64,000 nucleotides of DNA from Silene latifolia (GCF_048544455.1 NC_133538.1:439640311-439704310), one strand, 5' to 3'. Counted from the first letter of the stretch, positions 1-11,725 are shown. The notes: generated from the letters alone by a model not told the origin. Numbers and translations are program-made.

Positions 1-237
1 CCTCAGAATTGCTTATATGCTATTGTTGTTGACTGTTATGCCACCCCTCGTCGCCATTTACATGTTGCTTTTCGATTTTGTTAGAGGAATTGATGGGAAA
101 TTGTTGGGAAATATGTGCTGTAGGTCGGATATTTTCGACTGGTAGGGAAGTTCTTATGCTGTCACATGCTGTTTCGTGTTGTTTCAGCCCTGTTAGCCAT
201 TATTTTCTTATAATACCCCCTGCCCTTTGCTTACAGG
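1..237 (+). other. Spacer upstream of the Athila third ORF
   Basis: No ORF is supported here. The last 16 bases before the ATG at 238 form a pyrimidine-rich stretch ending TTGCTTACAG, which fits a plant 3' splice site. It may be the spacer between pol and the third ORF of an Athila-type element whose 5' part lies outside the window. Confidence 0.4.
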
Positions 238-2200
238 ATGGAGTCTAGTACTTTGCCTTCTACCAGTACCACCTCTAGCCCGTCTTTGAGTGAGACAGTG
301 GCCCCTGCTGTTGCCACTGTCTCCACTTTAGTGACTACTGCAGCCCCAGTGTTTCTAGTTTCAGCTGCAGGGACAGTTTTTGCTCCAGCTAGCTCAGCTG
401 CTAGCTCAGTTCAGGCTGCCACTTTCTCTACGGTCACCACCACAGCTAGCACTGCTGCTAGTCCCTCTTCAGTGGTGACCACATCAGCCACTACCTCTGC
501 ACCAGCCTCTACTTTTACACCTGTGGCGGACTCGCCAAATAGTCCGTGTTGCCTTCGAGCAGCCACAGTTCCTCACACCGTCGCTTCACGGGCTTCTGCT
601 TTGAGTTTCAGAGGCCGGGGTTGTAGACAGTCCCGAGCTGCACCAGCTCCAGTCACCTTTACTTCCGTTCCTAGCACTTCTACAACAGCTGCTGCCTCTA
701 CTTCTGGCACAGTCACGGTCCGAGGGGACACTTCCCTCGACCCTCACCTAGACTACCCACAGGTACATTTCGTTAATGTTTTACATCGCAAGAAATTTTA
801 TCATTTAGTACGCTGTGTGCATGTACCTTCCCGATTTCTAGAGAAATCGGCACTTGAGAGATTCGGTATTTACTAGTCAGTTTGTGACTTACTTCGGGGC
901 ACGGGGATGGCTGGGCTCATCACTATGAGCGGCCACACTTTTCTGGAGCTGAGCCTCGATTTTCTCAGCTCCTTTACCTTCTCCTCGGGGGCTTACGATA
1001 TGGACCCCGATTATTCTTCTGTGTCCTTCCGGTTATTTAACCGGACTTTTCCGATGACCCTAGCGGAGTTTAGTAGGTTACTGGGCCTTTCCTCTACGGG
1101 CGTGACTGTTGCCCCTAGGAAGGTCCACCGCCAACTGTGGCGGACTTTAGCTCAGACCACCTACCAGGAGCGAAAGCTCCATCAGGTCCACCTTCCCCCT
1201 GTCCGTGTTTTCCTTAGACTGATGGGGAGCACTATTTTCGGCCGAAAGGAGCCGAACAACATGACCAACACCGAGCTCTCCATCCTGGGCAGTTACCTAA
1301 ACATTGACTGTGGAGGTCCTTTTACCTTCAACATTGCCTACTTGAGCGCCCGCACCTTGAGCCGGGGTCAAGGAGACGGGAACCATTTCCTGCGGTGGCA
1401 TAGCCACCATTCTTGCCCGTTCTCATTTCCCCGACTGACCGCGTAACTTGCAGTACCTCAAGGGAGAGAGGCTACTGAGTCTGGAGGCCATGCATTCTCA
1501 GCATTGGCTAACCCTAGACTACCAGACTTGGAAGATAGACGGCTCCTTGTCTGTTGACTTACCTTGTGACACTCTCCCCCGTCTTGAGCCCTCGCCCACT
1601 GTTGCTAGGGGCCACCGTTTGCCGTCACTGCCTAACCTTCACCTTCCACTCCGACCACGACCACCTTCCACTGCACCTGCCGATAAAAAGCGGCGTCTTG
1701 AGACCGGATAGGGGTCTACACCTTCAGCGAGTACCCAGCCTTCCACGGCTACTCCCGATCCGACCCCTACTCCCACTACTACTACCACTCCTACTCCCAC
1801 TGACCAGACACAGACTAAGCCGGTATTTCCGGCTACTTTCGTACCACCTCCTCCCTTTGTGGCGCCCGCGGTCCCGGACCAAGGGGGCGCCGTTTACGGT
1901 TTCTTGCATGCGATTGTAGAGCGTCAGGCTCGTATGGAGAGAGACATGGCTTTAGCTTTGCACCCTCTGTACGAGTACCACTTGAGGTGACACAGACCGA
2001 TTCCAGAGGGTTGGCCACACCCTTCCGTCTTCCGGTTCCCACCTGAGGGGTACCCAGAGTCTGCTGACGAGGAGGAGGAGGAGGACCCAGAGGTGGCAGT
2101 GAAGAGAGCTCGAGCTAAGGAGGAGAGAGGATGAGAGAGACCCGGAGTTCAGGGTGGAGGAGATCCGCGACAGCAGTGACGACGACGACGACGACGAGTA
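238..2200 (+). pseudogene. Athila-type third ORF (ATHILA ORF-1-like), decayed
   Basis: The first 160 or so residues are low-complexity Ser/Thr/Ala/Pro-rich. They lead into an ATHILA ORF-1-like region with blocks such as FLSSFTFSSGAYD and SVSFRLFNRTFPMTLAEF, which match in layout the third ORFs at 17441-19105 and 29073-30560. The C-terminus is very acidic (runs of Glu, then Asp codons near 2070-2200), as in the other copies. The frame is broken by a TAG at 874-876, a TAA at 1444-1446 and at least one further shift near 1447, so no full protein can be made. The function of this family is unknown; it is an extra ORF between integrase and 3' LTR in Athila elements and has been called env-like. 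Family assignment is from pattern, not a search. Confidence 0.7.
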
Positions 2201-3895
2201 GCTACTGGTCTACTCACTTCCCCAGATTTCTGGCTGGTTTGGGGAAGTTCGTATTTTGGTATGTTTCTCTCGCTCTTTTATTTTGTCTCCTTTATATTTA
2301 CTGTTTTTATTGATTGGTTGCACATTCCCGTTCCCCTGTATATATCTGCTGGTGTATGCTGGAGGACAACGAGGCCGTTGTCCGTTTTGGTTTGGGGAGG
2401 GTATTGCATCCTTTTGAGTATGCATTTGCATTTGTTTTGCATTCACGTTTATTTTTCAGCTTGCATCGTTGTTTGTTTTCATTAAAAATCAAAAATCCAA
2501 AAAATTAGAAAATTTCAAAAAAATTTAAAAAAATTTCACGTTTATTTTTGCATATAGGTTGATTTGGAACGGTAGATTTCCGTGATGATAATACACTATA
2601 ACTTATCTTTTTGCTTGAGCCTTGCACTTCTTTTGATGGTTATTAGCTTTGTCATACGCATAATCTACGAGTTTCTGTTCAAATATAGCCGACTGTCTAG
2701 ACTTTACCTGATAAATTGGCAAACTACTTGAAAAATTCTGAGCTTTAGAGCCATAACTAGTGACATTCATGACCAGTTCATTAGGAATTGAGAGTAGTAC
2801 TCCTTGCATAGCATGTTCATCATTTTTGCACATTTATGACATTCAATTTCTCGTCAAATGCACATATTCGGGTTTGTGGTTGGTGTCACATGCAGGGAGG
2901 TGCTTGCAAATTTCCCTTTCCTTATATTTTTCACCCATTTAGCTCCACATTAGCCAAAACTTGCCCTTTTGACCCATTAGCTACATCCTAAACTAAGTCT
3001 GCCTAGTTAAGCTAGTTAGTATGATTCTTTTGTGGTATGATTTTCTGTTGCATTTTGGCCCGTATTTCTTGTTTGGAGTTGGTGTAAGAATTGAGGAAGG
3101 AGGAATAAGAAAAAAAATTGAAAAAAAAAGAAAAAAAAGAAAGACGTGAAGAAAAGAAAAAATGAAAAAAAAATGAAAAAAAAAATGAGAAAAAGTTGAA
3201 TTACGTGAAACAGAAGAAAAAAAAAGAAGGAAGTTTGTTTTATTTGAGTTAGTTCTTTCAAACGGTATTAAAAAAGGGAAGTTTGTGACCGTCTGACTCC
3301 TCCGTTTTATCCCATACTTTTTCAGGAGATTGTGTTTGAGTTTAGTGAGTTATGTACCAATTGAAGGGACACTTGTTCTTAGTGTTTCAGTTAGTTGAGA
3401 TTCGGATGGTTTCTTTATGGTCCTGTTAGGAACTAGCTTGACGCTTTTACCTCCACATTTCCATAACATGTTTTGCCTTTTCTCACCTGAACCTCACTAT
3501 TCCCAAATTATTTGTAAGCTCTCGGCTGTGACGGACATTATCGGTTGGAGTGTGTGCATTAGTACTTGAATTGTCTTTCATTTTTGTTTCATGCATGTTA
3601 TGTAGGTCGCAGTTAGGTGAGTGACTGTCTTTTCGTACCTCTTTTACATATATCATTCACCTTTGCTTCATGAGAGATGAGTGACCACGAGAGAGTCCGA
3701 TTTTGTTGGTCTTGCAAGGTCGATAGGTTGGCTATATTTCTGAACAGCTTATAATTCGTTTGCGTATTGACTGCTTAGCTTTAACTGTTAGTTTTTGTTG
3801 CATTAAATTGGTTCAAGTAGACAAGTTAAGCTAGCTCTGAGTTATCATTTCCGTTCCATTAGTTTAGTTTTGAGTTTACTCGAGGACGAGTAAAG
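2201..3895 (+). other. 3' untranslated region of the Athila-type element
   Basis: No coding sequence is supported. The stretch is T-rich with an A-rich simple tract at 3100-3235 (runs of A broken by single G or T). It lies between the acidic end of the third ORF and the polypurine tract, where Athila elements carry long non-coding 3' regions. Confidence 0.6.
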
Positions 3896-3913
3896 GTTCG
3901 GTTTGGGGAGATT
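3896..3913 (+). other. Polypurine tract of the plus-strand Athila-type element
   Basis: GTTCGGTTTGGGGAGATT sits directly before the LTR start TGATACGTGC. In Athila-type elements this tract primes plus-strand DNA synthesis. Confidence 0.7.
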
Positions 3914-4198
3914 TGATACGTGCCTAATATATAGTCTTTTTAGCCTATTTCAGCACGTACTTCTATGCTTTTTAATACTGTTTTTATGGTATTTTGCCCC
4001 GAATTGGCTAATTTGGTTCGTTTTGTCCATTTTGTAGAAATGAACGCGAAAGTAGTGGAATCGTACTCTTTTTCGTCCTTTTTGCATGCATTTAGAGGAG
4101 ACGGGATTGTTCCAGAGTGAGCTACTGTATTTGGAAGCGTCATGGCACGGATTACGAGGCATTCGGTGACGGACTTGAGCTGATTTGAAGTTAAAGAA

Positions 4199-4330
4199 CT
4201 CGATCGAGCTGTTTTACCACTCGATCGAGTGGTTTTCCACACGATCCTTATCTTGCAGAAAGGCCAGTTACTCGATCGAGTAACTTTCTACTCGATCGAG
4301 TAGATTTGCTGAGGTGTTTGCTCGATCGAG
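4199..4330. repeat. Array of five CTCGATCGAG palindromes in LTR
   Basis: Copies lie at 4199-4208, 4219-4230, 4270-4281, 4290-4301 and 4321-4330. Most extend to the 12-base perfect palindrome ACTCGATCGAGT. A TATA-like box follows 10 bases after the last copy. They look promoter-proximal; function is inferred. Confidence 0.85.
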
Positions 4331-4387
4331 TGGTTTCGCTATTTATGGGCTTTAAACAACCCGTGTTATGTTTAATTCTGCAAAAAC

Positions 4388-4508
4388 TGTGTTCTTTACG
4401 CCGGATTCACGTCGATTGTAATTCTTCACTACTATAACTTTATTTCGGGATTGCTTTCGCTTGGAAATTGTGTTCTTTACGCCGGATTCACGTCGATTGT
4501 AATTCTTT
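4388..4508. repeat. 81-bp-period tandem duplication in LTR
   Basis: The same 40 bases, starting TGTGTTCTTTACGCCGGATT, occur at 4388-4427 and 4469-4508. The duplication lies downstream of the TATA-like box, so it may duplicate part of the transcribed leader. Confidence 0.8.
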
Positions 4509-5274
4509 CTCTTCCTTTATTAATAATTAATCTTTTGTTTGCTTTAATCTCTTGTTCCGTTACCTTTACTCCTTGCCCTAATTTCTCTTTATTCTTTTTA
4601 CTTGCTACTTCATTATGTTTATTGCTGGAAATCTATCTGCTGTTAGTTTAATGAGCGATATGAGTAGCTAAACCCCTCTCATGTTGGGATTAGGGGATCT
4701 GCGGTAGGATTGTGACGATGTAGTAAATGAAACAGACGAAATAATTACGAGACTCTGTCACCATAACAATTTAGTTGTATTTATTCGACTTAGTTGAGTG
4801 CACACTTCTAAGTTAACCTTTAATCTGGCTAAAATTAATCCTAGATCGAAATATTGGACTAAATAGGCCTGCTATGAACAGTAGACTACCCTGACGAGAA
4901 TGAAAGTTAAGTTAGTGGTATTTTAGGATAGAAAGTGGACCGTAAGGACCTTTCAACATCCGTCTTACATTAATTCGTCTGAGTCATTTACAGCTGAGTC
5001 ACTGGACTATAGTATTGAACCGAAATCCTGACATGTCCCTCTTTATCTGATAGTTTAAGCTCATTTCCTGCCGTTATTGCTCTCGCCCTTTATTTCCCTT
5101 TCCATTAAAACTCGTAGCTTAGATAAAAATTCAAACAACCCACCCCCCCTATTTGTGACCAAATAGACGGACTTCTATAGATATCTTGCCTCCCTGTGCA
5201 GATCGACCTGACTTCCCTAGCTATATAGTTAGCCGAGTTAGTTTATTTTTGACAGGTACACGACAGACGTGTCA

Positions 5275-6215
5275 CAGTTTAGGAGTCGGCACATCAGGAG
5301 CAGGAGGAGATGAGGAGATGGAGGAGGATCGAGGTGGTGACCACGAGTGATATTTCTTGTTAGCTTGTTACATTTGTTGGTCCGCATTTGGATTTTCTTT
5401 CGTTGTTGGTACTTGGATTTCTACTCAGTTTGTGTTTGGCCATAAGTCCGCACTTTATGTTGGTTTTCTAAACTTGCTATGTAGGTACATAATGCCGAGG
5501 ATGAAACCCCGAACCTTGTTACATTTTCCTTGTTTGATAACGCATTTGGGAGCATTCTAATCTGCAGTTACTCGATCGAGTGCCCTCATCTCGATCGAGT
5601 ACATGCATTTGACATCTTAGGGAGCCTACTGACCTATACATACTCGATCGAGTATGCTTAACTCGATCGAGTAGCCTGATGTGAAATCGATCGAGTAACC
5701 CTAACTCAATCGAGTACCCCTGCTAGTGTTTTTACACGTTTTGCTTGTCACATGGAGGTTATGGTAGTATACTTTCTTGACGTGTTGTGCTATGACCGTA
5801 AATTATTCATTTGTGTTTTCTACCTGCGTATGAAAGGTATCCAAGAGTTAAAAGGTGGTCGTAATTTGATATGGTTGCTAATTTGTGTTTACCTGTTGTC
5901 CTATGCGGTTGACAAATTCGTATCTTGTTAATAATAATTTTGAGATAGTCATGTTGAGTAAGCATGTTTTTCATAATGTTTCATGGACAACAGGATTTTG
6001 TTTTCTAAATGTATATCCGATGGTATTTTTGAAAATGTCCAATCTAATTATTGTGTTGTTATCTCCATATTCTATATTAACATAAACCCATTATTATGTT
6101 GTAATGTCAAAAGGGCTAGTTTGTAATTGTTGTTTTCATCATGTTTGGTCCATCTCGTAATGTCAAGAATAAGTAATGGTCTTTCTTTTATAGTAATGTA
6201 TTTCATCTTAAAGGT
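5275..6215 (+). mobile_element. Retrotransposon remnant with acidic ORF end and palindromes
   Basis: One frame at about 5298-5350 reads a short acidic tail (Glu/Asp-rich, then TGA), like the C-termini of the third ORFs elsewhere here, so the flank may be the 3' part of a second Athila-type element. Six CTCGATCGAG-type motifs follow at 5570-5715. The rest has no recognisable coding sequence and runs into a chromovirus-like polypurine tract. Confidence 0.45.
5570..5715. repeat. Array of six CTCGATCGAG motifs
   Basis: Motifs lie at 5570-5581, 5590-5600, 5642-5653, 5661-5672, 5686-5697 and 5704-5715. Two have changes that break symmetry (ATCGATCGAG, CTCAATCGAG). No clear TATA box follows within 100 bases, so this is probably a piece of a decayed LTR. 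Confidence 0.8.
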
Positions 6216-6735
6216 GAACTTCGAGGACAAAGTTCTTTTTAAGAGGGGAAGAGTAATGTCGCGCGTGAAAAATGCCTAAAATGTCATCTTTTAAGTACTT
6301 CATTGGTAATCTAATTGTTGTTTCTGTTGTATAATTTAATTGTTGTTCCAGTAATTTAATCATTTGATAAGTAATTTATACATTGGATGTTTAATGGCTT
6401 AATTGTTGGTCGAGTAAGTAAGTTGTTTGCGTCCAATGTGTATGGTGTATTTGATGTAGGGCGTCCTATGGCGTAAGTTTGTTCGGTAAAAAAGAAGTGA
6501 TAGTCGCGGTAGTATACCTTTGCAATTGTTAACATGTGGGTGATGGCTTGGAAGGGAGTTGTGTTTGATGGTCTGTTCGTGAAGTAGATGATGATGATTA
6601 GTCGGCACGGGAAGTGGGTAGAATGTTGGGTATGACTATAACAGTTCTCGCCAGGTTACGTTTTGTTAGTTGTCTTGACTTAGCATACACCTTTTGTTGC
6701 GGCAGAGGATGTGTTGGAACTTTGGGAACGGAGTT
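6216..6735 (+). mobile_element. Chromovirus-like PPT and truncated LTR (copy 1)
   Basis: An AGTTC-TTTTTAAGAGGGGAAGAG tract (about 6229-6253) is followed by TAATGTCGCG, resembling the PPT/LTR start of Tekay-type chromoviruses (about 3 more such starts lie downstream). Only some 480 bases follow before the next PPT, so the LTR is truncated or interrupted. No coding sequence. Confidence 0.5.
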
Positions 6736-6754
6736 CTTTTAAAGGGAGGAAGAC
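6736..6754 (+). other. Polypurine tract (copy 2)
   Basis: TTTTAAAGGGAGGAAGAC immediately precedes the LTR starting CTAATACCCG. It is the second of four similar tracts. Confidence 0.6.
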
Positions 6755-7968
6755 TCTAATACCCGCCCCGTTAGGGACTCGTTTACTAGCCGTTGACCGA
6801 CCTTAGACACTTGGTAGACCCTTGAAAACCTTTCATACGAACGGACTTAGTACTTGATGACCTTTAGACGTGGAGAACTCGATCTAGCGTAGGCTACTCG
6901 ATCGAGTATTCTAGGAACCTGATCGAGTAGAGGCCACTCGATCGAGTAAGTACCATACTTGATCGAGTATGGCGCTTCCAGCGGTAAGTTATAATACGTG
7001 AAGTCATAAACCCCAAATCATTTTTCTTTTCATTTTCTTCCTAAACCTAATCGACGACACTTCTCTCATTCACCAACCTTCAACCCTTGAGATTCCTTTT
7101 CACTTGGAGACACCTTGGGAATGGGGACTTGAGCCGGCTAGCGGTCTTATCGCCAGAATGCCGAGTCTAGGTGTTAATGGTGGTTGCTTTGTCTTCTTAC
7201 GGATGTATGCGGTGTTGATGCTGATTGCTAAAGATAGGTTTTCCTACTCAGTACTGTTGACTGTTGTCATGTGTGGTTATAGTATTGTTGATTGTTTGAT
7301 AGTAATGCTATGTTTGTGTGCGTGGTGTATCCCTAACTAAGTGGAGTTATCTCGGGAATGGCTTCACGAAATTGATTCGCCCCTTGTGGTTCCTGCCACA
7401 AGGGGGATGTGCACGTTAATAGACATGGGTTATTCGCTAGATGGAGATGAGCGGGGCTTAGGTGGGAAAGGCCGCGGTCCCCCACTGGCGGTGTATAATA
7501 TTTTTTGCGATAGATATTCTGGCAGAACTTTACCTTCGGGTTAGTCAGATGATTGATGGTTGATTGGAGTTGGAGATGGATGTGTGTATGTTGTATTTTA
7601 GTTTGTATGTTGTTCTTCAGTTATTGACCTTGTGTGGTGTTGTTTGTCTTTCTTTCTTCTTTTGTGTCTGTCGTGATCCATAATGGTGAGCAGTCAGTCT
7701 TAGCAGGTGTTGATTTGTAGAAGCTTAGCTGGGTGCGTTAGAGGGACGAGTCTTTCACCGAGTTCTGACACGGAGTAGTATCATCGTAGTTGATAGTTAT
7801 TTGTTGTGAGTTGTAGCTTTCCTTTTTGTTGAGTAAAATTGTTATAAACTTAAATTGTTATTTTATTGACGTTATGAAATTTACTATTCCTCGGACAACC
7901 GAGATGGTAATGCCCTTATCTGCTAGGGAAGGTCTTATTAATGCTCCTTAGTAGATGGAGGTGTTACA
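6755..7968 (+). mobile_element. Chromovirus-like LTR
   Basis: The sequence begins CTAATACCCGCC, where TGTAATACCC is usual, and ends GGAGGTGTTACA, the mirrored terminus. CTCGATCGAG-type palindromes at 6877-6968 lie just upstream of a TATA-like TTATAATA at 6989-6996. Short open frames inside (7104-7340, 7341-7544) show no recognisable domain. The first two bases differ from TG, so the element end may be mutated. Confidence 0.6.
6877..6968. repeat. Array of five ACTCGATCGAGT-type motifs
   Basis: Positions are 6877-6888 (degenerate), 6896-6907 (perfect), 6918-6928, 6936-6947 (perfect) and 6957-6968. The last copy ends about 20 bases before the TATA-like box. Confidence 0.8.
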
Positions 7969-9129
7969 TTATATATAGAATAACTATCTAATTGGAGAAT
8001 GTAATTATGAAGCGTGGAAATGGTAGTGTAAAACTCAGCCCTTGTGAGTGGTAGTATGTATGTTGTTTGTAAAGTTCTCTTTTAATTATTCTGTGAAGTA
8101 TCCATGTACTACATGGTGATTTAATCATCAATTGCGTATCTGAGTTATGATATTGTTATTATTTATTGATAATGTTGTGTTAAGCCCGTGTTCATGAGTC
8201 TACATAGAGTGCGATAGAGGCCGATGTGGTTGTTGTGTTTTACACTACAGTGCGGTTGTTTGTGACGGTGTTTACCGTCACCGGTTATGGCGGAGGAAAC
8301 GGAATGGTTGTGTTCATTCTATTATTTTTATATGAATTGAAATTGCGTTTTCAGTGCTATTGTTTGCTTTCCGTGATTTCCTGCTTACAGATAAAATGTT
8401 AGAATTTACATAATGTATATTTGTTAGTAAGGCACTGTTGTTGGAGCGCTTACTAGTTTAACTTTGATGAATCATTCATAGAGTTGTAATGAAAAGTAGT
8501 TAGCGGAATATGTGTTTTTTTGAGATAGAAGCTACTATTGGTCCATAGTCTTTGTTGGAGTAGTAAGGGGTTAAAGTATTGGGAAAAAGTGCCATGTTAA
8601 TGTATGAGCGAGTCTATTAAAGATAAAAATTACTTTGGAGGATCTCGTTTGTGTGCAAAAATCTTGGGTCATGCATTACATGGTCGGGGTAAATACGTGA
8701 GTCGCAGAGAATGTGGTTGAGTGACAATGTGAAGGGTTAACCGAGTGGATTATGTTAAGGATTTCGCTGTAAACCTTAGATGGCGAGAGGTATGGTTGGA
8801 GGTATGAAAGTTATCATAAAGAATACTACATGTGAAAGTAGTTAGCGGTGTGATGTTAAAGCGATAACCGGTTATCGGCGGGACATGATGGTGTTATTGA
8901 ACGGAACTAACTAAGGATATAGTACGGAGTGGGCATTTTGTGGTATATGTCGTTTGTCGATTGTGCTATTGAGGTATTGGTGGCACTTGCGGTATTACTT
9001 ATTTAGGGTACTTATGGTATTACTTATCAGGAGGGACAGAATTATAAAGTAAGGTTGTAGTTGTGTATAATAGTGATAGTATTGAGGGTGTTGAGTAGGA
9101 GCGGACTTTAATGGTGTTGAGTGTGAGCG
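7969..9129 (+). other. Non-coding, probably decayed retrotransposon tail
   Basis: I see no ORF of interest and no recognised domain. The end leads into a third chromovirus-like polypurine tract, so this is most likely a degenerate 3' region. A short hairpin (GTGACGG, six-base loop, CCGTCAC) is visible near 8266-8285. Confidence 0.4.
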
Positions 9130-9520
9130 AACTTTGGGGACGAAGTTCATTTGAATGAGGGGAGAATGTAACATTTCATGTTGTTCGATGCCCTTGCTTG
9201 GTAAATGTCATTAGTATTGGAGTATTAGTACCCGGGGTCGCATAATGACGATCATAGGTTGAGCATGATGATGGTCGTAATGCTTGGAAGTCGGTGTCGG
9301 ATTAGTGGATTAGTGATAGGTGTAGTGAAGCTCGATAAGTAGAGTGTTGCGGCGAGTGTTGTGAAGCTTGATAGGTAGAGTGTTACGGTAGTGTGAGTCG
9401 CGTGCGAGGTAGACCGTGTACCTTGAGTTGGTGTTATGTGTTGGAGAGACCCTTCCTTTGGGATGTTGTTGGGACATATAGAGGAGTGTGAGAGGTTTGT
9501 GAAGGTCGGGTGTGAACATT
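9130..9520 (+). mobile_element. Chromovirus-like PPT and LTR fragment (copy 3)
   Basis: GAATGAGGGGAGAA at about 9153-9166 is followed by TGTAACATTTCATG, a good LTR start at 9167. The fragment runs only about 350 bases before another PPT, so the LTR is truncated. Confidence 0.55.
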
Positions 9521-9579
9521 GAGGGCGAGGTTCATTTTAAGGAGGGAAAACTATAATATCCATTATTCTATAGCCGTGC

Positions 9580-9703
9580 ACTTGGCCAAGTACAGTAGCG
9601 TACTCGACCGAGAGGCACTCTACTCGATCGAGTGCCCTCTGGGCATTAACCCATCTCCTGGTGGTGAGTCACTCGGCCGAGTGGCTGTTGCAATCGACCG
9701 AGT
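9580..9703. repeat. Palindrome array with compensated variants
   Basis: ACTTGGCCAAGT (9580-9591), ACTCGATCGAGT (9622-9633) and ACTCGGCCGAGT (9671-9682) are three different perfect 12-base palindromes. Two degenerate copies with CTCGACCGAG/ATCGACCGAG lie at 9602-9613 and 9692-9703. The array ends 53 bases before the TATA box. Confidence 0.85.
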
Positions 9704-9756
9704 GTACGAGCCTAGGCCCTGTTTCCGCATGTTGGGCTCCGTGTTTTGGGCCTTGC

Positions 9757-9764
9757 TATATAAT
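9757..9764 (+). promoter_or_regulatory. TATA box of chromovirus-like LTR
   Basis: TATATAAT follows the palindrome array and precedes a C/T-rich leader, as expected for an LTR promoter. Confidence 0.6.
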
Positions 9765-11264
9765 CTCCTATTTCAGTTTCTCCTTAATTTTAAAACCCTA
9801 AAAATCCTCTCTACTCTGTATATACCACCATTAACCCTCTCAAACACTCTCAAACACTCTCAAACCTTATTCTTTGGGGTTTCCTCTTATCTTAGAAGAT
9901 TTGCACCAAAGTTTCACTCTCTCATTTCTTTACATTGTAAGTTGTTATTTACTCTTTTTCCTCGTATTTACTAGTAGTAACCCTAGATTTTGGGGGTTTT
10001 ATGGGAGTTGTTAATTAGTGATTGAAATTCCTATTATGAGTTATTAAATGGTAATAATAAGGGATTTTATATAATAAAAGAGTATAGGATGTATTGTGAT
10101 GGTAATTATGTAATTTATGTAGGGTGGGACGGTTTTATGAGATGGGATCTAGCTTGTTTCGAGTAGCTCAAAGAGTATGCTGAAGGTAGGGTTTCCCTAC
10201 TCGGTTTTGGTAATATGAATGCTTAATTAAGTGTCCGTTGTCATTATCTTTCAGGGTTGAGGTAGTATTGCATTATATAATGATATTGGAAATTGTGGTG
10301 AGTCTTATGTTGTCGTCGGAATTGCATTATATTTTAATAATGACACATGTCGAGTTAAAAAGTCGGAATAATTATAGAAATTCTTTTTCATGGCATTTTT
10401 AGGATTGTATCTCATGGAAGTCGCATAATTGGTTTTTCTGTTGCATATGCCATACAAATGGTTATTGTGGATGTTGGAGGTTGTTGGTAGAGTTGTGGTG
10501 GTGATACATGGTTGTTGAGGAGACGTAAGACGGGTCGAGAAACCGTCATACTTTTGGTTCGCCTTTTGGAGCTTCCCACTCTAAGAGGGACGTCCACGTT
10601 TATGAATAGAGTATGAAGGGGCTCATGTGGTGTCACGATGCCTGGCAGGGGTCTGGTTTGCGGCCGGGCTCGGTACTACGGACGTGTTCCGAGTACTTGT
10701 TTTACGGGCTGCGGCCCGGCTGTTTGGTGGCAAATATTGCGGTACCGCCACTGGTTTGTTGGTACCCCAGACGTGGTCCGGGTACCGGTGAGATGATTGG
10801 GTAGAGGTGATGGATGGAGAGTGGTGACTTGTGTACCTCATTGATGCATTGCATATTCACATTCATATGTCGTGTCTTCGGTTTTTGTATTATTGAAACT
10901 GACGTGTGTTAGTTGTGTGTAATTTCCGCCTACTTTAATTGGGGCGGCCTATGATGAACCATATGATATTTCCGGTCATATGGGGAGTAGTTTGAGTACA
11001 AGTTTGGTTTGTGTGTCTTACGGGAGACAGGAGGAGCTTCGGGCATTTGGATTCGATTTGCATAGCTAAATGATAGATGACATAGATGGTAGTCGAGTTG
11101 TATAATGTATAATTCACACTTACTATTTATTCATTCCTATATAATTCACTAAATATGTAATTTATGTAAAATGTTTTTAAATTGATATTCCGATTCACTG
11201 TTTCGAGAAACCGAGATGGTGATATCTCCGGACTACGTTGGTCGGGTAAGAAGCAGGTGTTACA

Positions 11265-11725
11265 ATATCACACCACATACAAAGCACCTACTCAAGCAAT
11301 CCCATATTCATTGGTGTATGGAGTGGAGGATTTGTTGCCATTAGAATTGCAAATCCCGTCCTTACACATCGCCATTCATGAAGGACTCACAGATGAGGTT
11401 CTCAATGAAACAAGACTAGAGGCTCTCAATAGAAACTCCAATGCTACCAAGTAAGGTTGTCACATGCATTAAACAAAAAGCTGCGCCCTCGTTCCTACCA
11501 AGTAGGATATCCGGTCCTCATAGTTCAAAGACTAATCATCACCTCTCACAAGCCGGTTGGTAAATTCATCTCCAAGTGGTACAAGATGTCTACACAAATT
11601 GTGCTTACAAAATTGTAGATGAAAACGGCGTCCGTGTAGGCCCAATAAATGTGGGAAGTTTCTGAAGCGCTACTATTCTTGAAGTTCAACACCCAAGCTA
11701 CTAAGCAATAGTGAAAACTGCACAC
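11265..11725 (+). pseudogene. Tat-lineage integrase C-terminus, remnant
   Basis: In one frame (to 11454) the sequence reads PYSLVYGVEDLLPLELQIPS, the region after the integrase core that is typical of Tat/Ogre elements. A second frame near 11605-11690 gives AYKIVDENGVRVGPIN and then a near copy of FLKRYY, which is how Tat pol polyproteins end. The two pieces are in different frames and several stops intervene, so it is dead. The left end is cut by the chromovirus-like LTR and the right end by the minus-strand Athila-type LTR at 11726. Confidence 0.7.

Larger units (their letters stand above)
3914..5274 (+). mobile_element. 3' LTR of the plus-strand Athila-type element
   Basis: The LTR starts TGATACGTGC after the polypurine tract and ends near GACGTGTCA, which mirrors the start (TGAYACGT). 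A five-copy CTCGATCGAG array at 4199-4330 lies just upstream of a TATA-like TATTTAT at 4340-4346. A 40-base segment is duplicated with period 81 (4388-4427 and 4469-4508). The 5' LTR is outside the window. The right end is inferred from the terminal inverted repeat, so it may be off by some bases. Confidence 0.65.
9521..11264 (+). mobile_element. Chromovirus-like PPT and LTR (copy 4)
   Basis: A polypurine tract (AAGGAGGGAAAAC, 9539-9551) precedes an LTR starting TATAATATCC at 9552 (TG changed to TA) and ending AGCAGGTGTTACA at 11264. Palindromic motifs at 9580-9703 precede a clear TATA box, TATATAAT at 9757-9764. A short direct repeat (CTCTCAAACA, three times) lies at 9837-9866. The ORF at 9519-9974 crosses these landmarks and is probably not a gene. 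The sequence after 11264 is unrelated Tat integrase. Confidence 0.65.

Noticed and set aside
3016..3261. Phe-rich minus-strand frame
   Set aside because: It is the complement of an A-rich simple tract in a 3' UTR.
9519..9974. 151-codon plus-strand frame
   Set aside because: It spans a polypurine tract, an LTR start, palindromes and a TATA box, so it is not a gene.
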